Part shown: positions 16,334 through 27,223 of the stretch, piece by piece
Position numbering within the stretch: the stretch's first letter is position 1
How the letters are laid out: each line of letters opens with the position of its first letter
Assembly: GCF_027484365.1 (NCBI RefSeq)
Contig: NZ_JAIXTC010000023.1
Span: 163,797 to 227,796 of the forward strand
DNA length: 64,000 bases
Direction: 5' to 3'
Origin: Brevundimonas sp.
GTDB lineage: Bacteria > Pseudomonadota > Alphaproteobacteria > Caulobacterales > Caulobacteraceae
The notes under the pieces: generated by a model
Told to the model about the DNA's origin: nothing
What the model saw: only the letters and a program-made list of their open reading frames with translations
Databases searched by the model: none
Made by a program: the position numbers and the translations under genes

Positions 16334-18838
16334 ATGGCAGCAAAATCCGCATATCTCATCTTCACTCCAGTCGTTCTCGCAGCCGCCTTTACCCCGGCCC
16401 TCGCGGCTGAACCTGCCAGTGCGGCGGATGACGTCGTCGTCACCCAGGCCCAGGCGGCCCGCGCGCCGACCAGCACCCAGCAGGTGTTTTCGACCGGGGT
16501 TGCCCGGGGCCGCGACCCGCTCGACAGCGCGACGTCGACCAGCGCCCTGCGCCAGAGCGAGATCCAGGTGCTCGGGGCCCGTTCGCTGGGCGACATACTG
16601 CGGAACATCCCGGGGATCCGGACCGAGTCCTCGACCGGGGACGGGAGCTCCGCCTACACCATCCGCGGCCTGCCCCTGGCGTCCGGGGGATCCAAGTACA
16701 TGCAGATCCAGGAGGACGGCCTGCCCGTTCTCGAGTTCGGCGACTTTTTCAACGGCGCGACGGACATCTTCATCCGGGCTGACTTCAACCTGTCGGCGGT
16801 CGAGGCGATCCGGGGCGGTTCGGCCTCCACTTTCGCCTCGAACTCGCCCGGCGGTTTGATCAATCTGATCTCGCGGACGGGTGACGTGGAAGGCGGCGCG
16901 GTCCAGTTCACCACGGGCCTCGACTACGACACCGACAGGGTGGATTTCCACTATGGCGCGCCGATCACTGACACCCTGAGGTTCCATGTCGGGGGCTTTT
17001 ACCGATCGGGCGAAGGCCAGCGTCGGGTCGGCTTTGATGCCTACGAGGGAGGCCAGTTCAGGTTCAACGTCACCAAGCAATTCGCCAACGGCTACGTCCG
17101 CCTTTCGGGCAAGTATCTCGACGACCGTTCACCGCACTACCTGCCGGGTCCGGTCCGGATCACCGGCACGAACGACCGGCCGGTGTTCGAGAGCTTCAAC
17201 GGCTATGACGTCCGGCGCGATTCCATGCTGTCAGGCCAGCTGGGCGATCTCATCACCTTGGACGCCAACAACAATCCTGTGCGTCTTCCGATCAGCCAGG
17301 GCCAGGACGCCCATGTGCGTTCGATCGGAGTGGAGTCCCAGTTTGACGTCCGCGACTGGCTGATCACCCATCGCGCCCGCTATTCGGAGGTCTCGGGCGG
17401 GACGACCCGCAACCTGGTCGCCAACATCTATTCCGGCGGCGCCCTGCCGGCGTCGCTGGGCGGCGGGACAGGCACGTTCACCTATGCCACGGGTCCGCGC
17501 GCCGGTCAGGTTATCTCCAACCTCGGCACCATGAACGGCAACGGCCTGGTGGTGGCCTCGGCGCTCAACCGGATCGATTCCAGTGATCTGGGCAACATCA
17601 TCAGCGATCTTCGCGCGACCCGGGCCTTCAGCCTTCCCGGGGGCGAACTGACCCTGACCGGCGGCCTGTACAACTCGGTCCAGAACTATGAGAGCGACTG
17701 GCTGTACGGGAACCACCTCCAGGATGTGGCGGCTGACGGCCAATCGGCGCTGATCAACTTCACCAATGCCGCCGGCGTGCCCCAGTCCCAGGGCGGCTAT
17801 CTGGGATTCAACCGTTCGGGGAGCACGGCCTTCTTCCGGCGGAAATACGATGTCCAGTACGAGATCGCGGCTCCCTACGGCTCGATCAACTACCGGTTCG
17901 GCCGGATCGCGATCGGCGCCAGCGTCCGCTACGACATGGGTCAGGTAAACGGCGAACTTTACGGGGCCGATCTGGGCGGCGGTCGGGTCGGTATTCGACC
18001 GTTTGACTTCAACGGCAACGGCGTCATCTCGGTGGCGGAATCACGGACCGCCTTCACCCCGCTCGATCGACCGGCGCCCGTCGACTACAGCTATGATTAC
18101 ATCAGCTATTCGACCGGGATTAATTTCCGGGTCTCGGAGCCGTTCGCGCTGTTCGCGCGGTACAGCCGGGGTGCCCGGGCTGCGGCCGACAAGGTGCTGT
18201 TCTCGAACAAGGTCAGCATGGTCGACGGCAGCATGCCCGATCCCGAGGACGGCTATGACGTCGTCGAACAGCTGGAAGGCGGCTTCAAGTACCGAACCCC
18301 GCAGCTGACGGTGAACGTGACCGGCTTCTCGGCCGATACCGAGGACACCAACGTCCAGGCCGGGGCGATCACCACCGACCGCGAGTACACCGCCTACGGC
18401 ATAGAGACCGAGGTCGGCTACCGTGTGGGCGATTTCAGTCTGACGGGCGGAGTGACCTGGACACAGGCCGAGATCGTCAACGACAAGTTCAATGCCGCAG
18501 TGGCCGGGATGGTCCCCCGCCGCCAGCCCGACTTCATCTTCCAGGCCACGCCCCAGTACGAGACCCGGCAATTCACGGTGGGAGCCAACATCATCGGCTC
18601 GACCAGCAGCTGGGTCCAGGACGTCAACCAGATGAAGATGCCGGGTTACACCCTGGTGAACGCCTTCGTTCAGTTCCGGCCGATGGACCGGGTCCAGCTC
18701 ATGATCAACGCCAATAACCTGTTCGACGAAGTGGCCTTCATCGAGATCACGACCCCGGCCGTCCCGGCCAACGGTATCGGTCTGGGCCGGGCCGCCAATG
18801 GTCGGACCATCTCGCTGTCGGCCCGATTCGACTTCTGA
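16334..18838 (+). CDS. TonB-dependent outer-membrane receptor with EF-hand loop
   Basis: 834 residues: signal peptide (cleavage near ALA-AEP, 25-28), plug domain (ALRQSEIQVLGARSLGDILR, then NIPGIRTESS), and a 22-strand barrel ending in the aromatic ARFDF. Uptake of a bulky ligand by TonB-ExbBD energy is the family role. An unusual element is a perfect EF-hand calcium loop, DFNGNGVISVAE (558-569, nt 18005-18040), inside a predicted surface loop. No TonB box can be assigned with certainty. Convergent small lipoprotein and glk operon genes follow; a sugar-derived ligand would suit the LacI-like operator upstream, but this is a guess. Confidence 0.9.
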   Translation: MAAKSAYLIFTPVVLAAAFTPALAAEPASAADDVVVTQAQAARAPTSTQQVFSTGVARGRDPLDSATSTSALRQSEIQVLGARSLGDILRNIPGIRTESSTGDGSSAYTIRGLPLASGGSKYMQIQEDGLPVLEFGDFFNGATDIFIRADFNLSAVEAIRGGSASTFASNSPGGLINLISRTGDVEGGAVQFTTGLDYDTDRVDFHYGAPITDTLRFHVGGFYRSGEGQRRVGFDAYEGGQFRFNVTKQFANGYVRLSGKYLDDRSPHYLPGPVRITGTNDRPVFESFNGYDVRRDSMLSGQLGDLITLDANNNPVRLPISQGQDAHVRSIGVESQFDVRDWLITHRARYSEVSGGTTRNLVANIYSGGALPASLGGGTGTFTYATGPRAGQVISNLGTMNGNGLVVASALNRIDSSDLGNIISDLRATRAFSLPGGELTLTGGLYNSVQNYESDWLYGNHLQDVAADGQSALINFTNAAGVPQSQGGYLGFNRSGSTAFFRRKYDVQYEIAAPYGSINYRFGRIAIGASVRYDMGQVNGELYGADLGGGRVGIRPFDFNGNGVISVAESRTAFTPLDRPAPVDYSYDYISYSTGINFRVSEPFALFARYSRGARAAADKVLFSNKVSMVDGSMPDPEDGYDVVEQLEGGFKYRTPQLTVNVTGFSADTEDTNVQAGAITTDREYTAYGIETEVGYRVGDFSLTGGVTWTQAEIVNDKFNAAVAGMVPRRQPDFIFQATPQYETRQFTVGANIIGSTSSWVQDVNQMKMPGYTLVNAFVQFRPMDRVQLMINANNLFDEVAFIEITTPAVPANGIGLGRAANGRTISLSARFDF

Positions 18839-18868
18839 ACGCGTGTCCCCCACTGCGCGCGCTGAAGA

Positions 18869-18896
18869 GGCCCCCGTCGCGGTTGCGGCGGGGGCC
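18869..18896. terminator. Strong bidirectional hairpin terminator
   Basis: A 12-bp stem (GGCCCCCGTCGC with GCGGCGGGGGCC, one G-U pair) closes on a GGTT loop, between the converging TonB receptor and lipoprotein genes. There is no long T-run on either side, but position and strength point to transcription termination. Confidence 0.7.
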
Positions 18897-18922
18897 AATC
18901 GGTCTTCAAACGCTTTCGGGCC

Positions 18923-19213
18923 TTAGTTGGCCGGGGGCGTGGTGACCGGGGCCATGGCGCCTTCCGGAGCCGACGGCGAAGTGTTCGGCGTGTTCGAGGT
19001 GGTCATGCCGCCGTCGGCGTTGCCGGCTTGCTGCTCGATGCGGTCGGCCTCGGCGTTGAGGGCCGTTTCCTGGGATTCGGTCGGAGCAGCGGCGGCTTGC
19101 TGCTCCAGAGCGTCCGCCTGGACTTCGGCCTGCTTGTCGGCGGCCGATTCACCGCAGGCGGCGAGAGAAGCGGCCAGAGCCAGCGAAGCGGAGGCGATGA
19201 TCAGTTTACGCAT
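18923..19213 (-). CDS. Small Ala/Gln-rich lipoprotein
   Basis: 96 residues. Signal peptide MRKLIIASASLALAASLAAC ends in a canonical lipobox (LAAC), so the mature protein starts at Cys20 and is anchored in a membrane. The mature part is helical and rich in Ala, Gln and Glu (QAEVQADALEQQAA), then a Thr/Pro-rich tail. Start ATG 19213 follows a GGAAGGG ribosome site. No known fold; similar small lipoproteins are common in Caulobacterales and have no known function. Confidence 0.8.
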   Translation of the reverse strand: MRKLIIASASLALAASLAACGESAADKQAEVQADALEQQAAAAPTESQETALNAEADRIEQQAGNADGGMTTSNTPNTSPSAPEGAMAPVTTPPAN

Positions 19214-19297
19214 AGGGAATTCCCTTCCTTGTTGAGCCAGAAAAATGCGGCCCCTCACGGAAGGTTCACGTCGCCGTGACGAATAATCCGAACGCCG

Positions 19298-20269
19298 TTA
19301 CCTCGCCTCGGCGAAGGCGACCCGGGCCGCGCCGAGCAGGGCGGCGTGCTTGTGGGTGATCACCCAGGTCGGGATGTCGGCCATATAGTCCTTGAACCGG
19401 CCCTTGCGCTCGAACCGCTGGCGGAAGGGACTGGCCTTCAGGAAGGGCAGGATGCGCGGCGCGATGCCGCCCGCGATATAGACACCGCCGCGCGCACCGG
19501 TGGTCAGGGCGATGTCGCCGGCCACGGCCCCGAGGATGGCGCAGAACCGGGCGAGCGTCGCGCCACAGGGGCTATCGGGGTCGGCCAGGGCGGTCTTCGT
19601 GATCTCGGCCGGATCCTCGATATGGGTCTCGCGCCCGTCGATCTCGGCCAGGGCCCGGTGCATGTTCAGAAGGCCGGGGCCGCAGATCAGCCGCTCGATC
19701 GAGACGCGGTCGTAACGGCGGCGCAGGATGCGCAGGATCTCGTCCTCGACCGTGTCGCCGGGGGGGAAACAGGCGTGGCCCCCTTCTGAAGGCATGGCCA
19801 TCTCGCCGCCGTGGGCATCGCGCACCAGGGCCGAGACGCCAAAGCCGGTGCCGGGGCCGAGCACCGCGATCGTGGCATGCGGATCGCCGGCCTCGGGGCC
19901 GCCCAGCTTTTCCAGGTTTTCGGCCGGGATCACGGGCGCGCCCCAGGCCAGGGCCTCGAAGTCGTTGATCAGCTTGACGGGGTTCAGACCCAGGGTCTGG
20001 AGTTCGGTCTCCGACACGGCCCAAGGACTGTTGGTCAGGTCGATGGCCCCGTGCTCGACCGGTCCGGCCACCGCGATCACGCCGCCCGTCGGCTTGACCT
20101 CGCAGCCGTCGATGAAGGCCGCGACCCCCTTCAGGAAGGTCGGATACTGTTCCGCCGGAAAGCTCTCGTGATGGTCCAGGGCGATCTGGCCGTCGACCAT
20201 TCGGGCGATGGCGAAGCGGGCGTTGGTGCCGCCGACGTCGCCGACCAGAAGCGTCTTGCCGTTACTCAT
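19298..20269 (-). CDS. glk: Glucokinase
   Basis: 323 residues, ROK-independent bacterial glucokinase (Glk/COG0837). Motifs: LLVGDVGGTNARFAIA (phosphate 1), LINDFEALAWG with the catalytic Asp, GPGTGFGVSAL and the zinc-free SEGGHACF segment. It phosphorylates glucose to glucose-6-phosphate, feeding zwf. Its ATG overlaps the edd stop by 4 nt. It is the last gene of a zwf-pgl-edd-glk operon. Confidence 0.95.
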   Translation of the reverse strand: MSNGKTLLVGDVGGTNARFAIARMVDGQIALDHHESFPAEQYPTFLKGVAAFIDGCEVKPTGGVIAVAGPVEHGAIDLTNSPWAVSETELQTLGLNPVKLINDFEALAWGAPVIPAENLEKLGGPEAGDPHATIAVLGPGTGFGVSALVRDAHGGEMAMPSEGGHACFPPGDTVEDEILRILRRRYDRVSIERLICGPGLLNMHRALAEIDGRETHIEDPAEITKTALADPDSPCGATLARFCAILGAVAGDIALTTGARGGVYIAGGIAPRILPFLKASPFRQRFERKGRFKDYMADIPTWVITHKHAALLGAARVAFAEAR

Positions 20270-22140
20270 GCGTCCACTGCCCTGTTCTGTACATTCGCGT
20301 CCGCTACGTCGCGGATCTCTGGTTGTCGGTCGGTCGGCTCGGCCACGAAACAGACCGAGGCCCCCTGTTCGGCCGAGGAGACGGCAGCGCGGAAGGCACC
20401 GAACAGCTCGCGGCCATAGCCCCAGCTCTGCACCGAGGCCGGCCGGGCCCGCTCGCGGGTGGTCAGGTCGGCGTCGATGGTCAGAACACCCGCCTCGGCG
20501 TCCAGCCGGACGACGTCGCCGTCCAGCACATAGGCCAGCGGCCCGCCTTCGAGCGCTTCGGGCGTGACATGGATGGCCGCCGGCGTCTTGCCCGAGGCCC
20601 CCGACATCCGCCCATCGGTGACTAGGGCGATCGGAACGCCGCGATCCTGCAGCACGCTCATCAGGGGCGACAGGGAATGCAACTCGGGCATTCCGTTGGC
20701 CTTGGGGCCCTGGAAGCGCAGGACGATGACGCAGCCCTCGTCCAGCTCGCCGCCTTTGAAGGCGGCCAGAACGTCTTCCTGGGCGTCGAACACCCGGGCC
20801 CTGGCCTCGATGATCCGATGCTGGGGCTTGACCGCCGACATCTTGATCACCGCCCGGCCGAGGTTGCCCTTGACCAGCCGCAGACCGCCCTCGGTGTCGA
20901 AGGGGTCGGAGGCGGGACGCAGAATGTCACGATCCAGACTTTCGGCGACCCCGTCCTTCCAGACCAGTTCGCCGTCGATCATCGCCGGTTCCTGGAAATA
21001 GTGATGGATGCCCCGGCCCATAATGGTGGTCACATCGGAGTGGATGTGGCCGGCTTGGGCCAACTCGCGCGCCACGAAGGCCACGCCGCCCGCCGCCTGG
21101 AAGGCGTTCACGTCCGCCGATCCGTTCGGATAGACCCGCGCCAGCAGGGGGGTGACCGACGACAGCTGGTCCATGTCGGTCCAGTCGATCAGCACCCCGG
21201 CCGCCCGCGCCATGGCGACAAGATGGATGGCGTGGTTGGTCGATCCCCCCGTGGCCAGCAGGGCCACGATCATGTTGACGACCGACTTCTCGTCGACGAC
21301 GTCGGCCATGCGGCATTCGCCGGACTGGGCCAGTTCGACCGCCCGCTTGGCCGCCGCCGCCGTCAGGGCGTCACGCAGGCCGGTCTCCGGATGGACGAAG
21401 GCGGTCGAAGGCATGTGCAGCCCGCCCAGTTCCATCATCATCTGGTTGGAATTGGCCGTGCCGTAGAAGGTGCAGGTGCCGGGCGAATGGTAGGAGCCGA
21501 TCTCGGACTCCAGCAGGGTCTGACGATCGACCTTCCCCTGCGCATACTCGGCGCGGACCCGGGCCTTCTCGGCATTGGGAATGCCCGACGGCATCGGACC
21601 GGCCGGGGCGAAGATGACGGGCAGATGGCCGAACGCGAGCGCACCCATGAACAGGCCGGGCACGATCTTGTCGCAGACGCCGAGCATGATCCCTGCGTCG
21701 AAGGCGTCGTGGGTCAGGGCGACCCCGACCGACATAGCGATCACATCGCGGCTGAACAGCGACAGCTCCATACCCGGCCGTCCCTGGGTGACGCCGTCGC
21801 ACATGGCGGGCGTGCCGCCGGCCACCTGGGCCGTCGCCCCGACCTCGCGCGTCGCCTTGCGGATGACCTCCGGGAAGCGTTCGAACGGTTGATGCGCCGA
21901 CAGCATGTCGTTGTAGGCGGTGACGATCCCGACATTGGGGGTCTTGCCCGACATGGCAGTCAGCTTGTCGGCGATCGTCTGGCCCGCAAAGGCATGGGCC
22001 CAGTTGGCGCAGGACAGCTTGGCCCGGCCGACGCCGGAATCCCGCGCGGCGTCCATCCGGCGGATGTAGTCGCTCCGCGTTTCGCGACTGCGTTCGACGA
22101 TGCGGGCTGTAACCTCCGCGACAACAGGATGCAGCGCCAT
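20266..22140 (-). CDS. edd: 6-phosphogluconate dehydratase
   Basis: 624 residues of the IlvD/Edd family, slightly longer than the usual ~605. It converts 6-phosphogluconate to KDPG in the Entner-Doudoroff pathway and needs a [4Fe-4S] cluster: the Cys-containing motifs [10 protein letters not shown] and [10 protein letters not shown] and [12 protein letters not shown] are present. The downstream KDPG aldolase gene (eda) is not in this operon. The start codon overlaps the pgl stop by one base. Confidence 0.96.
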   Translation of the reverse strand: MALHPVVAEVTARIVERSRETRSDYIRRMDAARDSGVGRAKLSCANWAHAFAGQTIADKLTAMSGKTPNVGIVTAYNDMLSAHQPFERFPEVIRKATREVGATAQVAGGTPAMCDGVTQGRPGMELSLFSRDVIAMSVGVALTHDAFDAGIMLGVCDKIVPGLFMGALAFGHLPVIFAPAGPMPSGIPNAEKARVRAEYAQGKVDRQTLLESEIGSYHSPGTCTFYGTANSNQMMMELGGLHMPSTAFVHPETGLRDALTAAAAKRAVELAQSGECRMADVVDEKSVVNMIVALLATGGSTNHAIHLVAMARAAGVLIDWTDMDQLSSVTPLLARVYPNGSADVNAFQAAGGVAFVARELAQAGHIHSDVTTIMGRGIHHYFQEPAMIDGELVWKDGVAESLDRDILRPASDPFDTEGGLRLVKGNLGRAVIKMSAVKPQHRIIEARARVFDAQEDVLAAFKGGELDEGCVIVLRFQGPKANGMPELHSLSPLMSVLQDRGVPIALVTDGRMSGASGKTPAAIHVTPEALEGGPLAYVLDGDVVRLDAEAGVLTIDADLTTRERARPASVQSWGYGRELFGAFRAAVSSAEQGASVCFVAEPTDRQPEIRDVADANVQNRAVDA

Positions 22141-22850
22141 CAGTTGGCCTCCGTCCAGACGACTTCAAGCGGGACCTCGGCGGCGATCAGGGCCGCGATT
22201 GGTTGCACGGCCGGATCGCCCTGCGCCTCCCGCTCGAATACGGAACGCTTGGCCGCGCCTTTCAGGCCCAGGATCACCCGACCCGCGGTCATGAGGTAGG
22301 GCAGGTTGATCGAGATCCGCTCCAGGCTCGGAGCCATCCCGTCCCGCCCGTGCGGCACGCCCAGCACGGTGGGCTTCAGCGTCGGCGACAACAGGGTCTT
22401 CAGGGTCGGGCTGCCGGGGAACATCGAACAGATATGCCCGTCCTCGCCCATGCCCAGCAGGACCGCGTCGAACCGTTCTCCGGCCTCGGCCAGTCTGCGC
22501 GCCGCCACCGCCGCCGCCCGGTCGACCGTGACCTCGGAATGGTAGAGCGGGATGAAGGTCGCCTTCGCGGCCGGTCCCTGCAGCATCACGTCCTTGATCA
22601 GCCGGGCGTTCGACTCCGGGTCGCTCTCGGGCACATAGCGCTCGTCCACCAGGGTGACCGAGATCTTGTCCCAGCCGATGTCGGCCTGGGCCAGGCGGGC
22701 ATAGACCGGGGACGGGGTCGAGCCGCCCGGTCCCGCGAACAGGGCCTTGCCGTTCCGGATGACCGCGGCGCCCAGCGTCTCCTCGATCCGCCCGGCGATC
22801 GACTGAGCCCAGGTTTCGAGCGTGGGGAAGGTTTCAAGTTCGACGGTCAT
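22140..22850 (-). CDS. pgl: 6-phosphogluconolactonase
   Basis: 236 residues, DevB/SOL family. Motifs are LFAGPGGSTPSPVYARLA and VTLVDERYVPESDPESNARL, followed by GMGEDGHICSMFPGSP, which carry the glucosamine-6-phosphate isomerase-like fold. It hydrolyses the lactone made by Zwf. ATG 22850 overlaps the zwf stop by 4 nt; longer starts run inside zwf. Confidence 0.95.
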   Translation of the reverse strand: MTVELETFPTLETWAQSIAGRIEETLGAAVIRNGKALFAGPGGSTPSPVYARLAQADIGWDKISVTLVDERYVPESDPESNARLIKDVMLQGPAAKATFIPLYHSEVTVDRAAAVAARRLAEAGERFDAVLLGMGEDGHICSMFPGSPTLKTLLSPTLKPTVLGVPHGRDGMAPSLERISINLPYLMTAGRVILGLKGAAKRSVFEREAQGDPAVQPIAALIAAEVPLEVVWTEAN

Positions 22851-24304
22851 CCCTGGGTGTTCCAGTCCCGGCCAGTTCGCACCATCAGCATGTCGGCGGC
22901 GTCGGGACCCCAGGTCCCTGCGCGATAGGGCTGGGGTTTCACATTGCCGTCGACCCAGGCCTGCGAGACCCCGTCGACCCATTCCCAGGCCTTCTCCGCC
23001 TCGTCACGACGCACGAACAGGGTCGAGTCGCCGTTCAGGGCGTCGAGCAGCAGCCGCTCATAGGCGATCCGGCGACGCGGCGGCTTGGCGTCCTTGCCAC
23101 CGACGCCCCAGGACAGGGACATCTGGATCGGCTGAAGCTGCATCCGCTGATCGAGGCCCGGCTTCTTGTTCATCACTGTCAGGGAGATGTCCTCCTCCGG
23201 CTGCAACTCGATGACCATCCGGTTGGCGGTGTCCTCGTCGCGCGCGTCCTGGCCGAAGATCGAATGCGGCACCGGCTTGAACTGGATGACGATCTCGGTG
23301 CGCTTCTCGGGCAGTCGCTTGCCGGTCCGCAGGAAGAAGGGCACGCCGGCCCAGCGCCAGTTGTCGATGTCCACCCGGATGGCGACGAAGGTCTCGGTGT
23401 CGCTGTCCGATCCGCGTTCCTCGTCGTAACCGGGAACCCGCTTGCCCTCGACAGTGCCGGATACGTACTGGCCCCGGACGGTGGTGCGTTCGGCGTCCTC
23501 GTCGGTGATGGGGCGCAGGGACCGGATGACCTTGACCTTCTCGTTGCGCACCGAGTCCGGATCGAGGTCAGAGGGCGGCTCCATCGCCACAAGGCACAGC
23601 AGCTGCAGCATGTGGTTCTGCAGCATGTCCCGAAGCGCGCCGTATTCGTCGTAATAGGGCCAGCGGTCGCCGACCCCGACCGTCTCCCCGACCGTGATCT
23701 GGACGTGGTCGATCGAAAGATTGTTCCACAGTGGCTCGAAGATGACGTTGCCGAACCTCAGCGCGATCAGGTTCTGGACCGTCTCCTTGCCGAGGTAGTG
23801 GTCGATGCGGAACACCTGGTTCTCGCTGAAGGCGTCGGCGACGGCGTCGTCGATGGCGCGGAAGCTCTCCAGGTCACGGCCGACCGGCTTTTCCAGAACC
23901 ACCTTGTCGTCGGCCTCGGCCAGCCCCGCCGCCCGCATCGCCGTGACGATCCGGGCGTAGAGCGACGGCGATACCGCCAGGAAGCTGGTGCAGGCGCCGG
24001 GCCCGACCTTGTCCTTCAGCGGTTTCAGGCTCTCGGCCGAGGTGGCGTCGACGGCCAGATAGTCGAGGCGGGCCTCCAGCCGGTTCCAGCTGACGTCGTC
24101 CCAGGCGTCGTCGGCCTTCGCCTTGCCCTCGACGGCGGCGCGGACCTTCTCGACGTACTCGTCGCGGCTCTCTTCAGAGCGCGCCGCACCGATGATCTTC
24201 AGCCCGTCCGGCAGCAGGCCGTCGTGCTCCAGAAAATAGAGCGAAGGCAGCAGCATCCGCATCGCCAGATCGCCGCCGCCACCGAACAGCACCAGAGCCG
24301 TCAT
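22847..24304 (-). CDS. zwf: Glucose-6-phosphate 1-dehydrogenase
   Basis: 485 residues. N-terminal nucleotide loop FGGGGDLAMRMLLPSLYFL (a variant of GASGDLAxRK) and the active-site peptide RIDHYLGKETVQN with the catalytic His and Lys. The usual Lys in the nucleotide loop is Met here (GDLAMR), which can occur in the family and may affect cofactor choice. It is first of the Entner-Doudoroff set and lies only 38 nt after hisIE on the same strand, so it may be transcribed from the his promoter as well as its own. Confidence 0.96.
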   Translation of the reverse strand: MTALVLFGGGGDLAMRMLLPSLYFLEHDGLLPDGLKIIGAARSEESRDEYVEKVRAAVEGKAKADDAWDDVSWNRLEARLDYLAVDATSAESLKPLKDKVGPGACTSFLAVSPSLYARIVTAMRAAGLAEADDKVVLEKPVGRDLESFRAIDDAVADAFSENQVFRIDHYLGKETVQNLIALRFGNVIFEPLWNNLSIDHVQITVGETVGVGDRWPYYDEYGALRDMLQNHMLQLLCLVAMEPPSDLDPDSVRNEKVKVIRSLRPITDEDAERTTVRGQYVSGTVEGKRVPGYDEERGSDSDTETFVAIRVDIDNWRWAGVPFFLRTGKRLPEKRTEIVIQFKPVPHSIFGQDARDEDTANRMVIELQPEEDISLTVMNKKPGLDQRMQLQPIQMSLSWGVGGKDAKPPRRRIAYERLLLDALNGDSTLFVRRDEAEKAWEWVDGVSQAWVDGNVKPQPYRAGTWGPDAADMLMVRTGRDWNTQG

Positions 24305-24342
24305 GCCTGCTCCTCAAGTTCGCGAAGGCAGGACGCCCTCGA

Positions 24343-24965
24343 TCAGTCCGCGTGTGTGGCCGGTCCCGCCCGCGACGCCAACACATCGAGAACGTCCTGA
24401 AACGACATTTGACGCGACCGTAACAGGACCAGCAGATGATAGATCAAATCTGCAGCCTCGGATGCGACTTCCTCATCGGGTCCCGCCGCGCCGGCCAGCG
24501 CCGTCTCCACGCCCTCCTCGCCGACCTTCTGCGCTGCCCGTTTGGGCCCCTGGGCCAGAAGCCTGGCGGTCCAGCTCGTCTCCGGATCGGCGGCTGCCCG
24601 TTTTGCGATGGTCCGTTCCAGTCGCGCGATTCGCCCGAGACCCGGCGCGTCGTCGTCGCCGAAACAGCTGGTCGTCCCCAGATGACAGGCCGGCCCCATC
24701 GGCCTGACCGCCACCACCAGGGCGTCGCCGTCGCAGTCGGGCGTGATCGACACCACGGTCAGCCGGTTGCCGCTCGTCTCGCCCTTGCGCCAGCGCCCGC
24801 CGCGCGAGCGCGAGAAGAAGGTCGCCTCGCCGCTCTCGACCGTCTCCTGCAGCGCCGCCCGGTCCATATAGGCCAGCGTCAGCACCTGCAGGGTGTCGGC
24901 GTCCTGAACGACGGCCGGGATGAGGCCGCCGCCCTTGGCGAAATCGAGGGTGTCCGGATTGATGG

Positions 24966-24969
<4 letters not shown>
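24343..24969 (-). CDS. hisI: Bifunctional phosphoribosyl-AMP cyclohydrolase / phosphoribosyl-ATP pyrophosphatase
   Basis: 208 residues made of HisI (1-~115) and HisE (~118-208). HisI: YMDRAALQETVESGEATFFSRS region, then DCDGDALVV and HLGTTSCFGDD with metal-binding Asp and Cys. HisE: QKVGEEGVETALAGA and EAADLIYHLLVLL with the Glu/Asp pyrophosphatase residues. The fused enzyme performs steps 2 and 3 of histidine synthesis. Overlaps hisF by 4 nt. Confidence 0.96.
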
Positions 24970-25729
<760 letters not shown>

Positions 25730-25733
<4 letters not shown>

Positions 25734-26464
25734 TGGACAGCCTCGATGGCCTGTCGCGCCGTGAACCGGCCTTCGTAGATGGCGCGTCCGACGATGGCGC
25801 CGTCGCAGCCGATCGCCCTGGCCGCCAGAATGTCTTCGATCGAGGAGACCCCGCCGGACGCCTGGACCTTCAGCTCAGGTCGTCGCCGCAGAACCTCGGC
25901 CAGAAGCTCGAGGTTCGGCCCCGTCAGTGCGCCGTCGCGGCCCACATCGGTGATCAGCACATGCTTCAGCGTCCCGACCGGATAACGATCCAGCGCGGCC
26001 CACAGATCGACGCCCGCCGCCTCGGTCCAGCCTTTCAGCGCCGGCACCGGTACCCCGTCCGCCCCGACTTTCACGTCCAGGGCCAGGGTGATCCGGTCGG
26101 GGCTGAAATGCTCCAGCCAGCCGGCCACCACCGCGGGGTTGCTGACTGCAAGGGACCCGACCACGACCCGCGACACCCCGCCGCCCAGCAGGGCTTCGAC
26201 ATCGTCGATGTCGCGGACCCCGCCCCCGGATTGGATCTTCACGTCTATGCTCCGGGCCAGTTCGCCGATCAGTTCGTGCTGCATCGCCCGGCCGGCCTCG
26301 GCCCCGTCCAGGTCGACCACATGCACCCAGGTCGCGCCCTCGGCGCCGAAGGCCGCCAGTCGTGCGGCCGGGACCTGGTCATACTCCGTGACCTGGTCGA
26401 ACCGCCCGTGCATCAGCCGCACGCAGACGCCGTTCCGCAGATCGATGGCGGGATACACGATCAT
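25730..26464 (-). CDS. hisA: ProFAR isomerase
   Basis: 244 residues, TIM barrel related to HisF. Start IVYPAIDLRNGVCVRL with the catalytic Asp; QSGGGVRDIDDVEALL and VVGSLAVSNP follow, then the C-terminal ITDVGRDGALTGPN with the second Asp. Overlaps hisH (start ATG 26464 inside the hisH stop). Longer starts run inside hisH and were rejected. Confidence 0.96.
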
Positions 26465-27057
26465 GCGGGCAGCTCCAGGAAGTTTTTCAGTATCCGCGCA
26501 CCGGCCTTCGCCGACCGTTCCGGGTGGAACTGGCAGCCCCAGCGATTGCCGCTGCGGACCATGGCCGGGACCTCGGCCCCGTAGTCGGCGCAGGCGATCG
26601 TCGCATCGGTGTCGGGACAGACGTAGGAGTGGACGAAATAGGCATAGTCGCCCTCGCAAACGCCTTCCAGAAGCGGATCATCCGCCAGACCACGCAGCTG
26701 CGACCAGCCCATGTGGGGCACCGGCAGGTCGTCACGCACCGGCATCCGCGTGACCCGTCCGGGGATGAAGCCCAGCATTGTCGCGCCGCCGTTCTCCTCG
26801 CTCTCGGCGAACAGGAGTTGCTGGCCCAGACACAGCCCAAGCAACGGCCGCTCAAAGCTCTTGATGACCTCGGTCAGACCCAGGGCGCCCATCCGCTCCA
26901 TCGCATAGCCCGCCGCGCCGACGCCCGGCAGGACGACCCGCTCGGCGTCCGCGATCACAGCGGCGTCGGACGTCACGACGACATCGGCGCCCAGTCGCTC
27001 CAGCGCGAACTGGACCGAGGCCGTGTTGCCCGCGCCGAGGTGGACGACCGAGATCAA
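26461..27057 (-). CDS. hisH: Imidazole glycerol phosphate synthase, glutaminase subunit
   Basis: 198 residues, class-I glutamine amidotransferase. Nucleophile in LGLCLGQQLLF; His-Glu of the triad in GCQFHPERSAKAG. N-terminus VVHLGAGNTASVQFALERLG is typical of the HisH branch. Preceded by a REP-like element that separates it from the HisC-like/HisB gene. Confidence 0.96.
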   Translation of the reverse strand: MISVVHLGAGNTASVQFALERLGADVVVTSDAAVIADAERVVLPGVGAAGYAMERMGALGLTEVIKSFERPLLGLCLGQQLLFAESEENGGATMLGFIPGRVTRMPVRDDLPVPHMGWSQLRGLADDPLLEGVCEGDYAYFVHSYVCPDTDATIACADYGAEVPAMVRSGNRWGCQFHPERSAKAGARILKNFLELPA

Positions 27058-27060
27058 GAT

Positions 27061-27207
27061 CCTTCTCCCCTCGGGGGAGAAGGTGGCTCGCGGAGCGAGA
27101 CGGATGAGGGGGCACTGTCCGCACGCTCGATTGCCGAAGGCCGGTTCGCTGAACCGGCCCCCTCATCCGAGCCCTTCGGGCCCACCTTCTCCCCCGAGGG
27201 GAGAAGG
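27061..27207. repeat. REP-like palindromic repeat, copy 2
   Basis: Ends are CCTTCTCCCCTCGGGGGAGAAGG (left) and CTTCTCCCCCGAGGGGAGAAGG (right), each a hairpin and inverted relative to the other. Inside are CGGATGAGGGGG and CCCCCTCATCCG, also inverted, around a short hairpin (GGCCGGTTCGCTGAACCGGCC). It sits inside the his gene run. Confidence 0.85.
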
Positions 27208-27223
27208 AAACCGGACGCGCTCA

